Source: a virus. Taken from it: 31,097 nt of DNA. Position numbers and translations under genes: made by a program. The DNA lies in IMG/VR virus record IMGVR_UViG_3300026116_000027, positions 1-31,097 of that record; one strand, written 5' to 3'. Of the stretch, positions 16,426-23,748 are shown piece after piece; positions within the stretch are counted from its first letter, which is position 1; every line of letters starts with the position of its first letter. Under the pieces are notes generated by a model. The model saw nothing but the letters and a program-made list of their open reading frames with translations, was not told the origin of the DNA and did not search any database.

Positions 16426-19215
16426 ATGAGCCTGAACAGCAGCTACCTCGCGATCATGACCGCCGCGGGCCTCGCCGATAAGCAGCTCGAACGCGAGCGC
16501 ATCAAAGCAGCGCGTGACGCGGCCAACGCCCAGGCATGGTCCGGTGCGCTCTCCTCGGGCGTGCAGGGGCTGACAGGCCTCGCCACCACTGCGCGGGACA
16601 CCGCAGACAAGAACTTCGATCGGAACATCGCACTGGACCGCCTCGTCGGTCCCGGCGAGCAACTGCCCGCGTCGGTCATCCCGGCCACGCCGGTGACCCT
16701 CTTGCCGCTGTCGGACACCAACGACTGGTTGGGCAAGCTGTCCGGCCCCAGCGTGCAGCGCATGCCCGCGGCTGCGATCCCAGTCGATGGCGTCGACGAG
16801 ACCGCGTCGTTCCAGGACATCCCCAGGTACGTGCCGCCCAAGCCCGCGCCGGTGCTCGACCTGCTTGCGCCACCGCGCACGGACTTCGTCACCAAGCCCG
16901 AGGACGACAAGCCCTCGACGCCACCTGCGCCCGCGCCGCTGATGCCTGCACCGTTCGGTGTGCCGGTCTCGGCCGCACGGGACGCCATCACCAACGCCGT
17001 GCCGAGCTACACCAAGCGCAGCGCCCCGGTGCTGACCAGCGACCTCCAGGAGCCTCTACAGGCGGCCAAGGAGGCCATCCCCGACGACGCCGGGCGTGAC
17101 GCCCTCGACGCGGCCATCACGTCGGGCGTGCGCACCAAGGACGAGCAAGCCCGCCTGTACGCGGCCCGCGCGTCCAACCCGTTCCCGGTGGCTCCGCCTG
17201 GCTCCAGCGAGCACGAGACGGGCAAGGCCATCGACATCGACTTGTCGACGATGACGCCCGACGCCCGCGCGGCCTTCACCAAAGTGCAGGACACCCGCAA
17301 GGCGCAGGGGCTCTCCTACTACACGTTCAACACCCCGAACGACCCGGTCCACGCAACGCTGATGCCCGCGGATCCCTCGGTGACGACGATCGTCGGCCGC
17401 AAGATGCCCGACCTCGACAAGCCGATCGACGTTGCTGGCGGCACGCCGTCCGACCTCGGTGTGCTGCCGGGCGAGACCCGCGACGCCTTCAAAGCGCGGT
17501 GGCGTCGTCAGCTCGGTGCGACCGACGACCAGGCCGAGGCCTACGCGCAGAACGTCTATGACACGTTCGGGCTGCGGCGCACCCGCACAGCCATCGCCAA
17601 CAAGCTGCAAGGCCTGCCCGAGGATCAGATCCTCGCTGCCCAAGATGCGGTGGCGCCACTGCCCTCGCGCACCACCACGACGACCGCGACACGCCCAAAG
17701 GTCCCACCGCCGGCCCCTCTCGCGGAGCCCACGCCCATCCACTGGGCAATGACGCCAGAGCAAGAGGCTGACCGCTACCTCGGCCAGCGCGGCCAGAAGC
17801 CCGGCCAGTCGTCGTGGCTGTCGCAGCTCGTCGGCATCCCCGAGGACAACTACGACTTCCATCGTGGTCGACTCGTCGACGCCATCAAGGGACAGCGCCG
17901 CGACACCGAGCAAAAGGCCTTCCAGGCGTTCCGCGATGCGCAGAAGCTGGACCTGGAGCGCCGCATCGGCGAGTCGACCATCAACAAGAACAACGCAGAG
18001 GCCGCGAAGGCCGCGGGCGCAGAGGGCTCGCTAGGCAAGCAGTTCACTGCCATTGCCCAGAACGCCATCACGCCCACGATCCAGAAGTACACGGCCAGGC
18101 TCCAGCTCGACGCCACGCCCGACCTGGTCACCGAGGCAAACAACGCGATGCGCTCCGAAGGCCTCAAGGCGCTGGCCAACGCGGGCATCGACATCACCGA
18201 TCCGAAGAACGCTGTGCTCGTGCAGTCCTCCGTGGCGCAGGCCATCGAGGACGCCACCAAGGCGAACAAGAAGCAGAAGGTCGAACAGAAGCAGGTCGAC
18301 GACTTCGAGTCCGTCCTCGACATCACCCGGCGCATGGACCTCAACGCGCAGAAACGAAAGGACTCCGGCTGGACGCCCGAGTTGCAGGACGTGCTCAAGC
18401 ACGAGCTGGACTCCGTCAAGCTGCCCTTTAACCTCGACACGATCGGTGAGGTCATCCGCGACGTGGGCCGCAAGATGCGCGTGACGCCCGCGCAACAGGA
18501 GTACCTGCGCGACAGCGAGGCGCTGATCAACCTGATGATGCGCACGGCCAACGGCAACTTCAACGTTACCGATGGCGACGCACGACGTCTCGTCGACGGA
18601 CTGATCTCGCCCTACACCACGGATGAAGCGTTCCGTCTCGCGAGCGAGAACCTCAAGCGCGACATGCTCGTGCGCGCCCAGCACAACTTCCAGAACTACA
18701 GCCCGTTCTGGGAGCTGCCCAAGGACCTCGGCCCGCGCATCGACGAGGCGCTGGGCAAAGCCCCGGGGGCTTCGCCCGACCCGCGCTTTGCGAACAAGAC
18801 GACACCAGAGCTGGTGAAGCCCTCGTCAGACACGAGCAAGGCTGACCAGATCGTCCTCGGTGAGACCGCTGCGCCGGTCAAAGGTCTCGTCGACATCATC
18901 ACATCGGGCGCGTCCAAGATCACCAACCCGCTGGAGCTGCTCACCGGGCCAAGCGAGGCCGAAACGGCACGCACTGGTGCGTCGACGACGGGGCCCAGCA
19001 AGCCCAAGACAAAGCCCTTCACCGGCAACAGCGCGAGGGACATCGGCGTCGACGCTCGACTCGGTGGCAAGCTGGGCGCGCTCAAGGCCGAGGCACAGGC
19101 CGCGGGCGTCGACCCCAACGCGATGACCGCGGCCCTCGCTGGCCTCTCGTTCTCGGGATCTGACCTGGTGAAGGCGGGTAGGAAGTACATCGCTGACCAC
19201 CGAACGAAGCGCTGA
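16426..19215 (+). CDS. Large internal virion protein with M15 peptidase-like domain
   Basis: 929 aa, the longest gene and last of the late block. The N-terminus has charged helices (KQLERERIKAARDAANAQ); 130-175 is a Pro-rich linker. Residues about 205-315 resemble VanY/M15 D,D-peptidases: TSGVRTKDEQARLYAAR, then SEHETGKAIDID with H263 and D270 as zinc ligands, then DPVHATL with H309. The usual catalytic Glu before the last His is not evident; Asp occupies that area. The remaining 600 residues are mostly long helices, as in ejection or tape-measure-like proteins. It probably travels with the DNA and opens peptidoglycan locally. The ATG has an AGGA site. Confidence 0.7.
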   Translation: MSLNSSYLAIMTAAGLADKQLERERIKAARDAANAQAWSGALSSGVQGLTGLATTARDTADKNFDRNIALDRLVGPGEQLPASVIPATPVTLLPLSDTNDWLGKLSGPSVQRMPAAAIPVDGVDETASFQDIPRYVPPKPAPVLDLLAPPRTDFVTKPEDDKPSTPPAPAPLMPAPFGVPVSAARDAITNAVPSYTKRSAPVLTSDLQEPLQAAKEAIPDDAGRDALDAAITSGVRTKDEQARLYAARASNPFPVAPPGSSEHETGKAIDIDLSTMTPDARAAFTKVQDTRKAQGLSYYTFNTPNDPVHATLMPADPSVTTIVGRKMPDLDKPIDVAGGTPSDLGVLPGETRDAFKARWRRQLGATDDQAEAYAQNVYDTFGLRRTRTAIANKLQGLPEDQILAAQDAVAPLPSRTTTTTATRPKVPPPAPLAEPTPIHWAMTPEQEADRYLGQRGQKPGQSSWLSQLVGIPEDNYDFHRGRLVDAIKGQRRDTEQKAFQAFRDAQKLDLERRIGESTINKNNAEAAKAAGAEGSLGKQFTAIAQNAITPTIQKYTARLQLDATPDLVTEANNAMRSEGLKALANAGIDITDPKNAVLVQSSVAQAIEDATKANKKQKVEQKQVDDFESVLDITRRMDLNAQKRKDSGWTPELQDVLKHELDSVKLPFNLDTIGEVIRDVGRKMRVTPAQQEYLRDSEALINLMMRTANGNFNVTDGDARRLVDGLISPYTTDEAFRLASENLKRDMLVRAQHNFQNYSPFWELPKDLGPRIDEALGKAPGASPDPRFANKTTPELVKPSSDTSKADQIVLGETAAPVKGLVDIITSGASKITNPLELLTGPSEAETARTGASTTGPSKPKTKPFTGNSARDIGVDARLGGKLGALKAEAQAAGVDPNAMTAALAGLSFSGSDLVKAGRKYIADHRTKR

Positions 19216-19227
19216 GAGGCCTCGGTC

Positions 19228-19263
19228 GACGGTGACGTTCCAGCCCCAGGGGACGTCACCGTC
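19228..19263 (+). terminator. Hairpin after the late block, probable terminator
   Basis: GACGGTGACGT at 19228-19238 is the exact complement of ACGTCACCGTC at 19253-19263, with a 14-nt loop. It begins 13 bp after the late block's last stop. No clean T-run follows (TCGTTTCGGCTTCT comes after a short gap), so Rho-independent termination is only likely. Confidence 0.5.
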
Positions 19264-19560
19264 AACACGTCGTTTCGGCTTCTGATCAACAACGGCCGAG
19301 ATCCCGAAGACGAGTCGATCCGAATTGTCGTTACGAGCTGACAATATCGAGATCTCGATCTTCGGAAGAGTGGAAGGAGGTACAGCCGGAGTCTCTGTGT
19401 TGGGTAGCCCGGCTGTAGACTGCGACCCAAAGTGCTTGCCTGGTCTCGCGCGCTGCGATAGGCAGCCCTCGGCCCAGGCGAGCGTTGGTTTGCATAGTAA
19501 TAGTGGACGTGCCTGATATGGTTTTCACCGTAAGGGAATAGTCCTTCTCCCAACGCACGA
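19264..19560. other. Structured non-coding stretch, no convincing gene
   Basis: I find several exact dyads here: ATTGTC/GACAAT at 19324-19329 and 19340-19345; a 14-bp palindrome ATCGAGATCTCGAT at 19346-19359; and TACAGCCGG at 19381-19389 paired with CCGGCTGTA at 19409-19417. The short open frames on both strands lack codon bias and good ribosome sites. A possible rightward promoter, TTGCAT at 19490-19495, 18 bp, then TGATAT at 19514-19519, would lead transcription into the hairpin array. The promoter call is weak. The stretch may be an RNA leader or a binding region. Confidence 0.35.
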
Positions 19561-19564
19561 CTGG

Positions 19565-19860
19565 ATTCCCCGCAAGGGGTCGGCCCCGACGAGAACCAGG
19601 GCGTGCCTTCGGGCCCCTGCGATGACCGTCGACGACCGCACCCCTGACATAGCCCCTCGGGGCACCCGGACCTGGCCCCGTAGGGGCACCATCGGCGCTA
19701 GCGCCACCACGTACCCAAATCCACATAGGGCCGAACGTCGTGACGCCCACCAAGAGCCTGTAAGGCACCCAGGCGCTTCGGCGCACCAAGCCCTAGTGGC
19801 ACCACGGTCCCGTAGGGACACACAAGCCCCAGTGGCACCCAGGCCGTTCACGGCACCAAG
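19565..19860. repeat. Quasi-periodic array of mini-hairpins, possible structured RNA or ssDNA element
   Basis: Nine short hairpins of 11-13 nt start at 19652, 19675, 19694, 19756, 19773, 19790, 19807, 19826 and 19843, mostly 17-19 nt apart. Stem sequences differ but pairing is kept (GCCCC/GGGGC, GGCG/CGCC, GCGC/GCGC, GTCCC/GGGAC, GCCG/CGGC). Loops are 3-5 nt (GTA, TTCG, CTAG). Eight of the nine are followed by ACC; the seventh has ACA. Looser members lie upstream (CCCC-GCAA-GGGG at 19568-19579; GCC-TTCG-GGC at 19605-19614). Neither strand codes convincingly. The pattern is seen directly; its role is unknown. Confidence 0.65.
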
Positions 19861-20103
19861 TCTACAGCGTTCTCTGGCTTCGGCTGGAGCAGCATATAGC
19901 GCCAGGCCTGATCAACCTGGCGGCGGCACGAGGGCTCCCTGTCATGTCCAGACGGGTGCGGGCCCCGGCGGAGCCGCGCCTCGACGCACCTGATGCCATC
20001 GGTGTGCGCGGGTGCGGCTCCGCGGCGCTGCGACGTCGACGATGATGGGCGTGCTTGACCGCGCCCAGCATCGTATCGGCGGAGCCGCGCCTCGGTGACG
20101 TCG
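19861..20103. other. Non-coding stretch with 18-bp direct repeat and alternative hairpins
   Basis: CGGCGGAGCCGCGCCTCG occurs at 19966-19983 and again at 20077-20094. Between them GCGGCTCCGC (20014-20023) can pair with the matching core of either copy, giving two exclusive hairpins. Another stem-loop at 20041-20072 (GATG/CATC plus TGGGCG/CGCCCA, one mismatch) lies just past the leftward gene's stop and may terminate its transcription. No gene is apparent. Confidence 0.45.
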
Positions 20104-21039
20104 TCAGAACATGCCGCTCGGTGCGTCGCAGGCCCAGTTGGTCATGGTTTCCAGATACATGCACTTGTCGCCGTTGGTGCAGTCCTCTTCGTGACCCTGG
20201 CGGCAGGTCTTGAGGCACGTGCCCGTGAGGGGTGAGCACTCGGACCCGGCCTCGCAAGGGTTGTCGGCGTTGCACGGTGTGCGGCACCGTGCCTCCCAGC
20301 GATTGCCGTAGCCGGTCTGAGAGCACGTCTCGCCAGGCTTGCACGCGTTGGGCTTCGAGCAGTCCACGGACGCCGTCGAGTAGCACATGCCTTCGCGACA
20401 CGAGTAACCGTGCTCGCATTTGACGTCGTCACAGCTCAAGCGGTCGCACACGAAACCATCGTAGGTCATCGTGCAACCGTAACCGGCGGGGCACTTCTGA
20501 TTGCCAGCGCATGACGCACCACAGAGGCCGCGTAGGCAGACGAGGCCTTCAGCGCAGCGCTCATCACCGTCGTTGATGCCGCAACCCTCGCCAACCTTGG
20601 CGTGACCGATGGCCTGGCACGTCGTGATGGTCGACCCGGCCTCGCTCATGGTGGCCGACGCGCAGCGTTCGCCCTTCTTACAGTCGGCGTCGACGCGGCA
20701 GTTACTCCTGATGCAGGCAGGCGCGCGCGTCGCCCAATCGATGCCGCAGTACCCGTCGTCACCACAGTCCGCGTTTGACTTGCACGTGCCACAGCCCGCA
20801 GCGGCGGGGTCGCACGCGAGCATCCCCTTGGGGATCGTGACGTGCTCACTGGCAAGCGGGACGGCGGCCTTCGCCACCGTCGCCACGCGCTTCGTGGTCG
20901 ACGTGGGCGTGTCGACGTGCTGGCCCACGGCTTCGCCAGCATCGGCCTGCACCTCAACGCTCGGTGCGTCGGTGCGCAGCAGAACGAGGCCGAGGACGAG
21001 GACGGCGAGCACGCCGACGACGATCGCTGCGCGGCGCAT
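20104..21039 (-). CDS. Secreted or membrane-anchored cysteine-rich protein
   Basis: 311 aa from the ATG at 21039, which has a GGAG site that overlaps the upstream gene's end. A single hydrophobic N-terminal segment (AAIVVGVLAVLVLGLVLL) is a signal peptide or anchor. After a 50-residue Thr/Ala linker come about 34 cysteines in repeated units such as CRVDADCKKGERC and CEHGYSCREGMC, suggesting disulfide-bonded modules outside the cytoplasm. Such Cys-rich repeat proteins are common in myxobacteria and relatives, so the gene may be captured from the host. It is in neither the structural nor the replication block and is leftward, typical of lysogenic-conversion cargo. A role at the cell surface, for example in receptor masking, is inference. 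Confidence 0.75.
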   Translation of the reverse strand: MRRAAIVVGVLAVLVLGLVLLRTDAPSVEVQADAGEAVGQHVDTPTSTTKRVATVAKAAVPLASEHVTIPKGMLACDPAAAGCGTCKSNADCGDDGYCGIDWATRAPACIRSNCRVDADCKKGERCASATMSEAGSTITTCQAIGHAKVGEGCGINDGDERCAEGLVCLRGLCGASCAGNQKCPAGYGCTMTYDGFVCDRLSCDDVKCEHGYSCREGMCYSTASVDCSKPNACKPGETCSQTGYGNRWEARCRTPCNADNPCEAGSECSPLTGTCLKTCRQGHEEDCTNGDKCMYLETMTNWACDAPSGMF

Positions 21040-21044
21040 GGCGA

Positions 21045-21248
21045 TCACTCCATCCAGTAGTCGACGGTGACCATGACGCCACCGATGGCGCACTTCTGGT
21101 ACCCGCACATGAGGTCGCCACCCTTGGCCGAGCAGCCGCACGCCTCACGCCCGTACATGCAGGCGCCAGCGCGGCCAGCTTGGGCGAGGGCAGCGCCGGC
21201 GGCAGTCATGATGGCGACGACGATGGCGATGGTGATCTTGTTCTTCAT
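21045..21248 (-). CDS. Small secreted cysteine-containing protein, 67 aa
   Basis: The ATG at 21248 opens a classic signal peptide: MKNKITIAIVVAIM then TAAGAALAQAG, with a probable cleavage after ALA. The mature part of about 42 residues has five or more cysteines (ACMYGREACGCS, MCGYQKC) and ends DYWME. It is upstream of and 5 bp from the 311-aa Cys-rich gene, so they form one operon and probably act together outside the cytoplasm. The longer upstream frame is not used, as the signal peptide starts here. Function unknown. Confidence 0.7.
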   Translation of the reverse strand: MKNKITIAIVVAIMTAAGAALAQAGRAGACMYGREACGCSAKGGDLMCGYQKCAIGGVMVTVDYWME

Positions 21249-21342
21249 GCGATGACCCCAGGGCGCCGAGATGGCGCGGGGCGCAGATGCCATGCGTGGT
21301 GCGCCGCACAACGGGGAAGACGCCAAAGTTACGACGTCGTGG

Positions 21343-21364
21343 CCCTGCAAGTTTGCTTGCAGGG
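21343..21364. promoter_or_regulatory. 22-bp perfect dyad in a divergent gap, candidate operator
   Basis: CCCTGCAAG (21343-21351) and CTTGCAGGG (21356-21364) are exact complements around TTTG. The site lies in the 176-bp gap between the leftward Cys-rich operon (start 21248) and the rightward HEPN-like gene (start 21425). It would suit a dimeric regulator acting on both. It could instead form an RNA hairpin in the leader of the rightward gene. Confidence 0.45.
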
Positions 21365-21424
21365 GTTGCCTCGCCTTGCGTAGCGCTAACACGGGGGGGC
21401 AGCCTCGGCCTCAGGGGGCTTCCA

Positions 21425-22162
21425 ATGACTGAAGAGACGCCGAAAGTGACAGGACTCCTGGACCGGGAGGTCCCCGACTTCCAGCCGTGGGTCGACGACA
21501 CTGGGGCCGTCACCATCCGAGGGTTCCTTGCCAAGCCGGACTACCTACAGTCCTACGCGGTTGCGTGCGCTCTCCTGTTCAAGACGGCGAAGGAAGCCGG
21601 CCGACTGGGTGAGTTGGTGCTGCCCGTCTTCTACATGCAACGCCACACAGTGGAGCTGGCACTCAAAGAGTTGATCGGCCACGCCTACGACATTGAGAGC
21701 TATCGATTGTGCTTTGATGCGACCGACTCCGCAGAGAATGTCGAGATCTGGAAAGAACGTCTCGCAGACAAAAAGACCCTCTTGACGACGCACGACCTCA
21801 AGAGGCTCTATCGCATCGCCCGCAGTGAGTTGCGGAGCTACGACGCCAAAGACGCGCTTGCGGAGGCCAGGGACATCGTCACGATGATCGAGGGCTTCGA
21901 ACGCGGCGTGCCGGAACGGTCGCGGTACGAGAGGATCTACAAGAGCAACGGCAAGTCACCGTTCCAGAACAGCCTGCCCTCCGGCATGGACGACGAGGTC
22001 AAGATCGACAGCGGAAACCTCCAGGCCAAGATCGAGCACCTGATCCACGCGCACATCACGTTCCGTAGCCCGCACGAGGATCCGCAGAACCTCTATGAGG
22101 AGCTGGCCGAGGCCTACGAGCACGCCGCGCGGGACGACTTCTACAAGTGGGAGCACCCGTAG
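21425..22162 (+). CDS. HEPN-like helical protein, 245 aa
   Basis: The ATG at 21425 follows an A/G-rich site (AGGGGGC). The chain is almost all helix. FYMQRHTVELALKELI (about 69-84), followed by a later THDLKRLYRIAR (about 122-133), has the layout of a widespread group of HEPN-like bacterial proteins ('RHxxELxLKxL ... HDLxxL'). Many HEPN proteins are RNases in toxin-antitoxin or abortive defence, with an Arg-x(4-6)-His motif. That exact motif is not clear here, so nuclease activity is uncertain. The gene stands alone beside attP, where phages often keep cargo such as superinfection-exclusion genes. No membrane segment. Confidence 0.6.
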   Translation: MTEETPKVTGLLDREVPDFQPWVDDTGAVTIRGFLAKPDYLQSYAVACALLFKTAKEAGRLGELVLPVFYMQRHTVELALKELIGHAYDIESYRLCFDATDSAENVEIWKERLADKKTLLTTHDLKRLYRIARSELRSYDAKDALAEARDIVTMIEGFERGVPERSRYERIYKSNGKSPFQNSLPSGMDDEVKIDSGNLQAKIEHLIHAHITFRSPHEDPQNLYEELAEAYEHAARDDFYKWEHP

Positions 22163-22268
22163 GGTCCACGGTTGGGTTACGCGGCCATCTGACTCAGGAC
22201 CTTCGCCGTCGGGCGCCGACAGCGGCGCGATGAGGGTCGCCAATTTTAGTTTGGGCCCCAAGCGATGT

Positions 22269-22288
22269 CCCACCACTTTCCCCACCAC
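22269..22288. repeat. Left integrase arm-type site repeat
   Basis: CCCACCACTTTCCCCACCAC is repeated exactly at 22537-22556. It is made of two tandem units of about 12 bp (CCCCACCACTTT). The two copies lie on both sides of the attP core, 145 and 68 bp from it, as expected for the arm sites bound by the N-terminal domain of a tyrosine integrase. Confidence 0.65.
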
Positions 22289-22413
22289 CTGCCCACGGTG
22301 CCCATCCAAGCAGTTGAAATTGCAAAGGTTCTGCGGGAGGCGCTACCCGCGTTTTTCGAGGGATAGTTGCAAAAAGCCTTTGTGATTACAGCTACTTAGG
22401 AGGTCAGGCGAGA

Positions 22414-22469
22414 ACTCAAAATCCGGTGCCCGCAAGGGCGTGCCGGTTCAAGTCCGGCCTCGGGCACCA
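22414..22469 (+). other. attP: attP core: 3' end of a tRNA-Leu(CAA)
   Basis: This segment reads as the 3' part of a bacterial tRNA-Leu: anticodon loop CTCAAAA (anticodon CAA), a long variable arm (TGCCCGCAAGGGCGT), T-arm GCCGG-TTCAAGT-CCGGC, acceptor strand CTCGGGC, then ACCA. No 5' half (an acceptor strand GCCCGAG) lies upstream, so it is not a working tRNA gene. A phage that integrates into a tRNA gene carries such a 3' copy so that the host gene is restored on insertion. It lies beside the integrase gene and between its arm sites. Confidence 0.8.
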
Positions 22470-22496
22470 AAACCCAGCGGAAACGCTGGGTTTTTT
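22469..22496. terminator. Strong stem-loop terminator next to the attP core
   Basis: AACCCAGCG (22471-22479), a GAAA loop and CGCTGGGTT (22484-22492) make a perfect 9-bp stem, extendable by A/T pairs, followed by TTTT. It can end transcription from the integrated tRNA-Leu on the plus strand. On the minus strand the flanking A-run becomes T, so it can also end integrase transcription, whose stop is 20 bp away. Confidence 0.8.
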
Positions 22497-22515
22497 CATG
22501 GGCCCGCCGATGGGA

Positions 22516-23748
22516 TCAGGCGGATCCACTATATGCCCCACCACTTTCCCCACCACTTTGGGCCGGCCCACGCCACACGGCAGCCGACAACGCCGCGCGC
22601 TTCTCGGCCATCTCGGCCGTGGAGTAGTGCAGGTGCATCGTCTCAGTGGTGTGCCCCGCGATGGCCATCGACACCGCCTTGTCGCCTGTGTGCTGTCGGA
22701 CCGTGTTGACCACGGTTCGCCGGAACGCATGCGGCGTGATCCTCGGCAGCTCGGCCAGCTCGCACGCCTTGTCCATGATGGTCCTGAACCTCTTGCTGGC
22801 CAGGGGCGTGCCCCGCTGCGACAGGAACAGCATGGCGCCCCACTTGGCCGAGGGCGCCCAGCCCTTGAGGTACTCCAGGAGCAGCGCCTTGGCCCGCGGG
22901 TCCAAGGGAACGAACCGCGTGGACCCTTCCGTCTTGGTCGTGTCGCGCACGTTGCCCTTGTTGTTCGACCGGTGGATGTGGATGACGTCGTGGACCAAGT
23001 CGACGTCCTCCTTGTGCAGCGCCGTGACCTCTCCAATGCGCGCACCGCTCATCGCGGTCAGGTAGAGGATCGTCCGCACCTTCAGCCACTCGCGCGGGTT
23101 CGGGTGACGACGGAGGCGCACGCGCTCCAGCGCGTCGAGGAAGCGCCATAGCTCTGGCTTGTTCGGCGTCGGCGTCGGCCTCATCTTCGGCAGGCCGGCC
23201 ACCTCGATCTTGAACCGGACGGTTCTGTCGAAGAGGTTGGGGAGGTTCGCCTTCCGGCACACGAAGCGCATGAACACGCTCAGCGTCCGCCATGCACCTT
23301 GCAGCGTGGCCTTGCTGTAGCGCTTGGCTGCGCTCGTCTTCTGTTTGGGCGCCCAGGCCAACCACTCGGCCAGGTCGTCTTTTGTCAAAGAACCGACTGA
23401 CCGCGACCCGAAGTAGGGCAGGATCAGCATCTCCATGTGCTCCAGGTACCGCTGCTGACTAGACGGAGCACATGTCGTAAATCCAGTGTCCTCTTTCCAT
23501 TTCTCCAGGAACGCGGACACCAGGTCACTGTTTTTGCCTGTCACCACCTTGTGGGCAGCGGCGCTTGTCAGTCCTCGACGCAATACAGCCTGTCTGTCTC
23601 TCGCATCGCTGATTGACCCAGTGACCTTCTCCTCTTTGAATGACCGCTCACCTTGCTTCTGTACTCTCGCGATGACCAAGTACACGCCAGGCTCTACTCG
23701 GTAGATCCCAGGGAATTCGGTCGCCTCGCCTCTTGTCGTTGTTGCCAT
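22516..23748 (-). CDS. int: Tyrosine-family site-specific integrase
   Basis: It recombines attP with the host tRNA-Leu site. 410 aa from the ATG at 23748. Longer frames exist upstream but are low-complexity, so they are left out. Residues about 10-60 match an arm-binding domain (GIYRVEPGVYLVIARVQKQG). About 75-165 is the SAM-like core-binding domain (FLEKWKEDTGFT, LTKDDLAEWLAW). About 190-390 is the catalytic domain, with R237 (SGARIGEVTAL), K272 (TKTEGSTR), H340-x-x-R343 (TPHAFRRT), H366 (AGHTTETMHLHY) and nucleophile Y375. The right arm site overlaps its 3' end. A second open frame with a zinc-finger-like motif overlaps the start on the same strand. Confidence 0.92.
   Translation of the reverse strand: MATTTRGEATEFPGIYRVEPGVYLVIARVQKQGERSFKEEKVTGSISDARDRQAVLRRGLTSAAAHKVVTGKNSDLVSAFLEKWKEDTGFTTCAPSSQQRYLEHMEMLILPYFGSRSVGSLTKDDLAEWLAWAPKQKTSAAKRYSKATLQGAWRTLSVFMRFVCRKANLPNLFDRTVRFKIEVAGLPKMRPTPTPNKPELWRFLDALERVRLRRHPNPREWLKVRTILYLTAMSGARIGEVTALHKEDVDLVHDVIHIHRSNNKGNVRDTTKTEGSTRFVPLDPRAKALLLEYLKGWAPSAKWGAMLFLSQRGTPLASKRFRTIMDKACELAELPRITPHAFRRTVVNTVRQHTGDKAVSMAIAGHTTETMHLHYSTAEMAEKRAALSAAVWRGPAQSGGESGGAYSGSA
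22537..22556. repeat. Right integrase arm-type site repeat
   Basis: Second exact copy of the 20-bp repeat found at 22269-22288, here inside the 3' end of int. Immediately after it CTTTGGG continues, so the site holds two full CCCCACCACTTT units. Confidence 0.65.

Noticed and set aside
19652-19854. CRISPR array
   Set aside because: Spacing is 17-19 nt with no constant repeat sequence; units share pairing and not sequence, and no cas genes are present.
19331-19993. Protein-coding genes on either strand over the hairpin array
   Set aside because: Open frames on both strands lack codon bias, ribosome sites and protein-like patterns; the dyads explain the sequence better.
22390-22469. A functional tRNA-Leu gene
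   Set aside because: The 3' half is perfect, but no matching 5' acceptor strand (GCCCGAG) or D-arm lies upstream, so it is an attachment-site copy.
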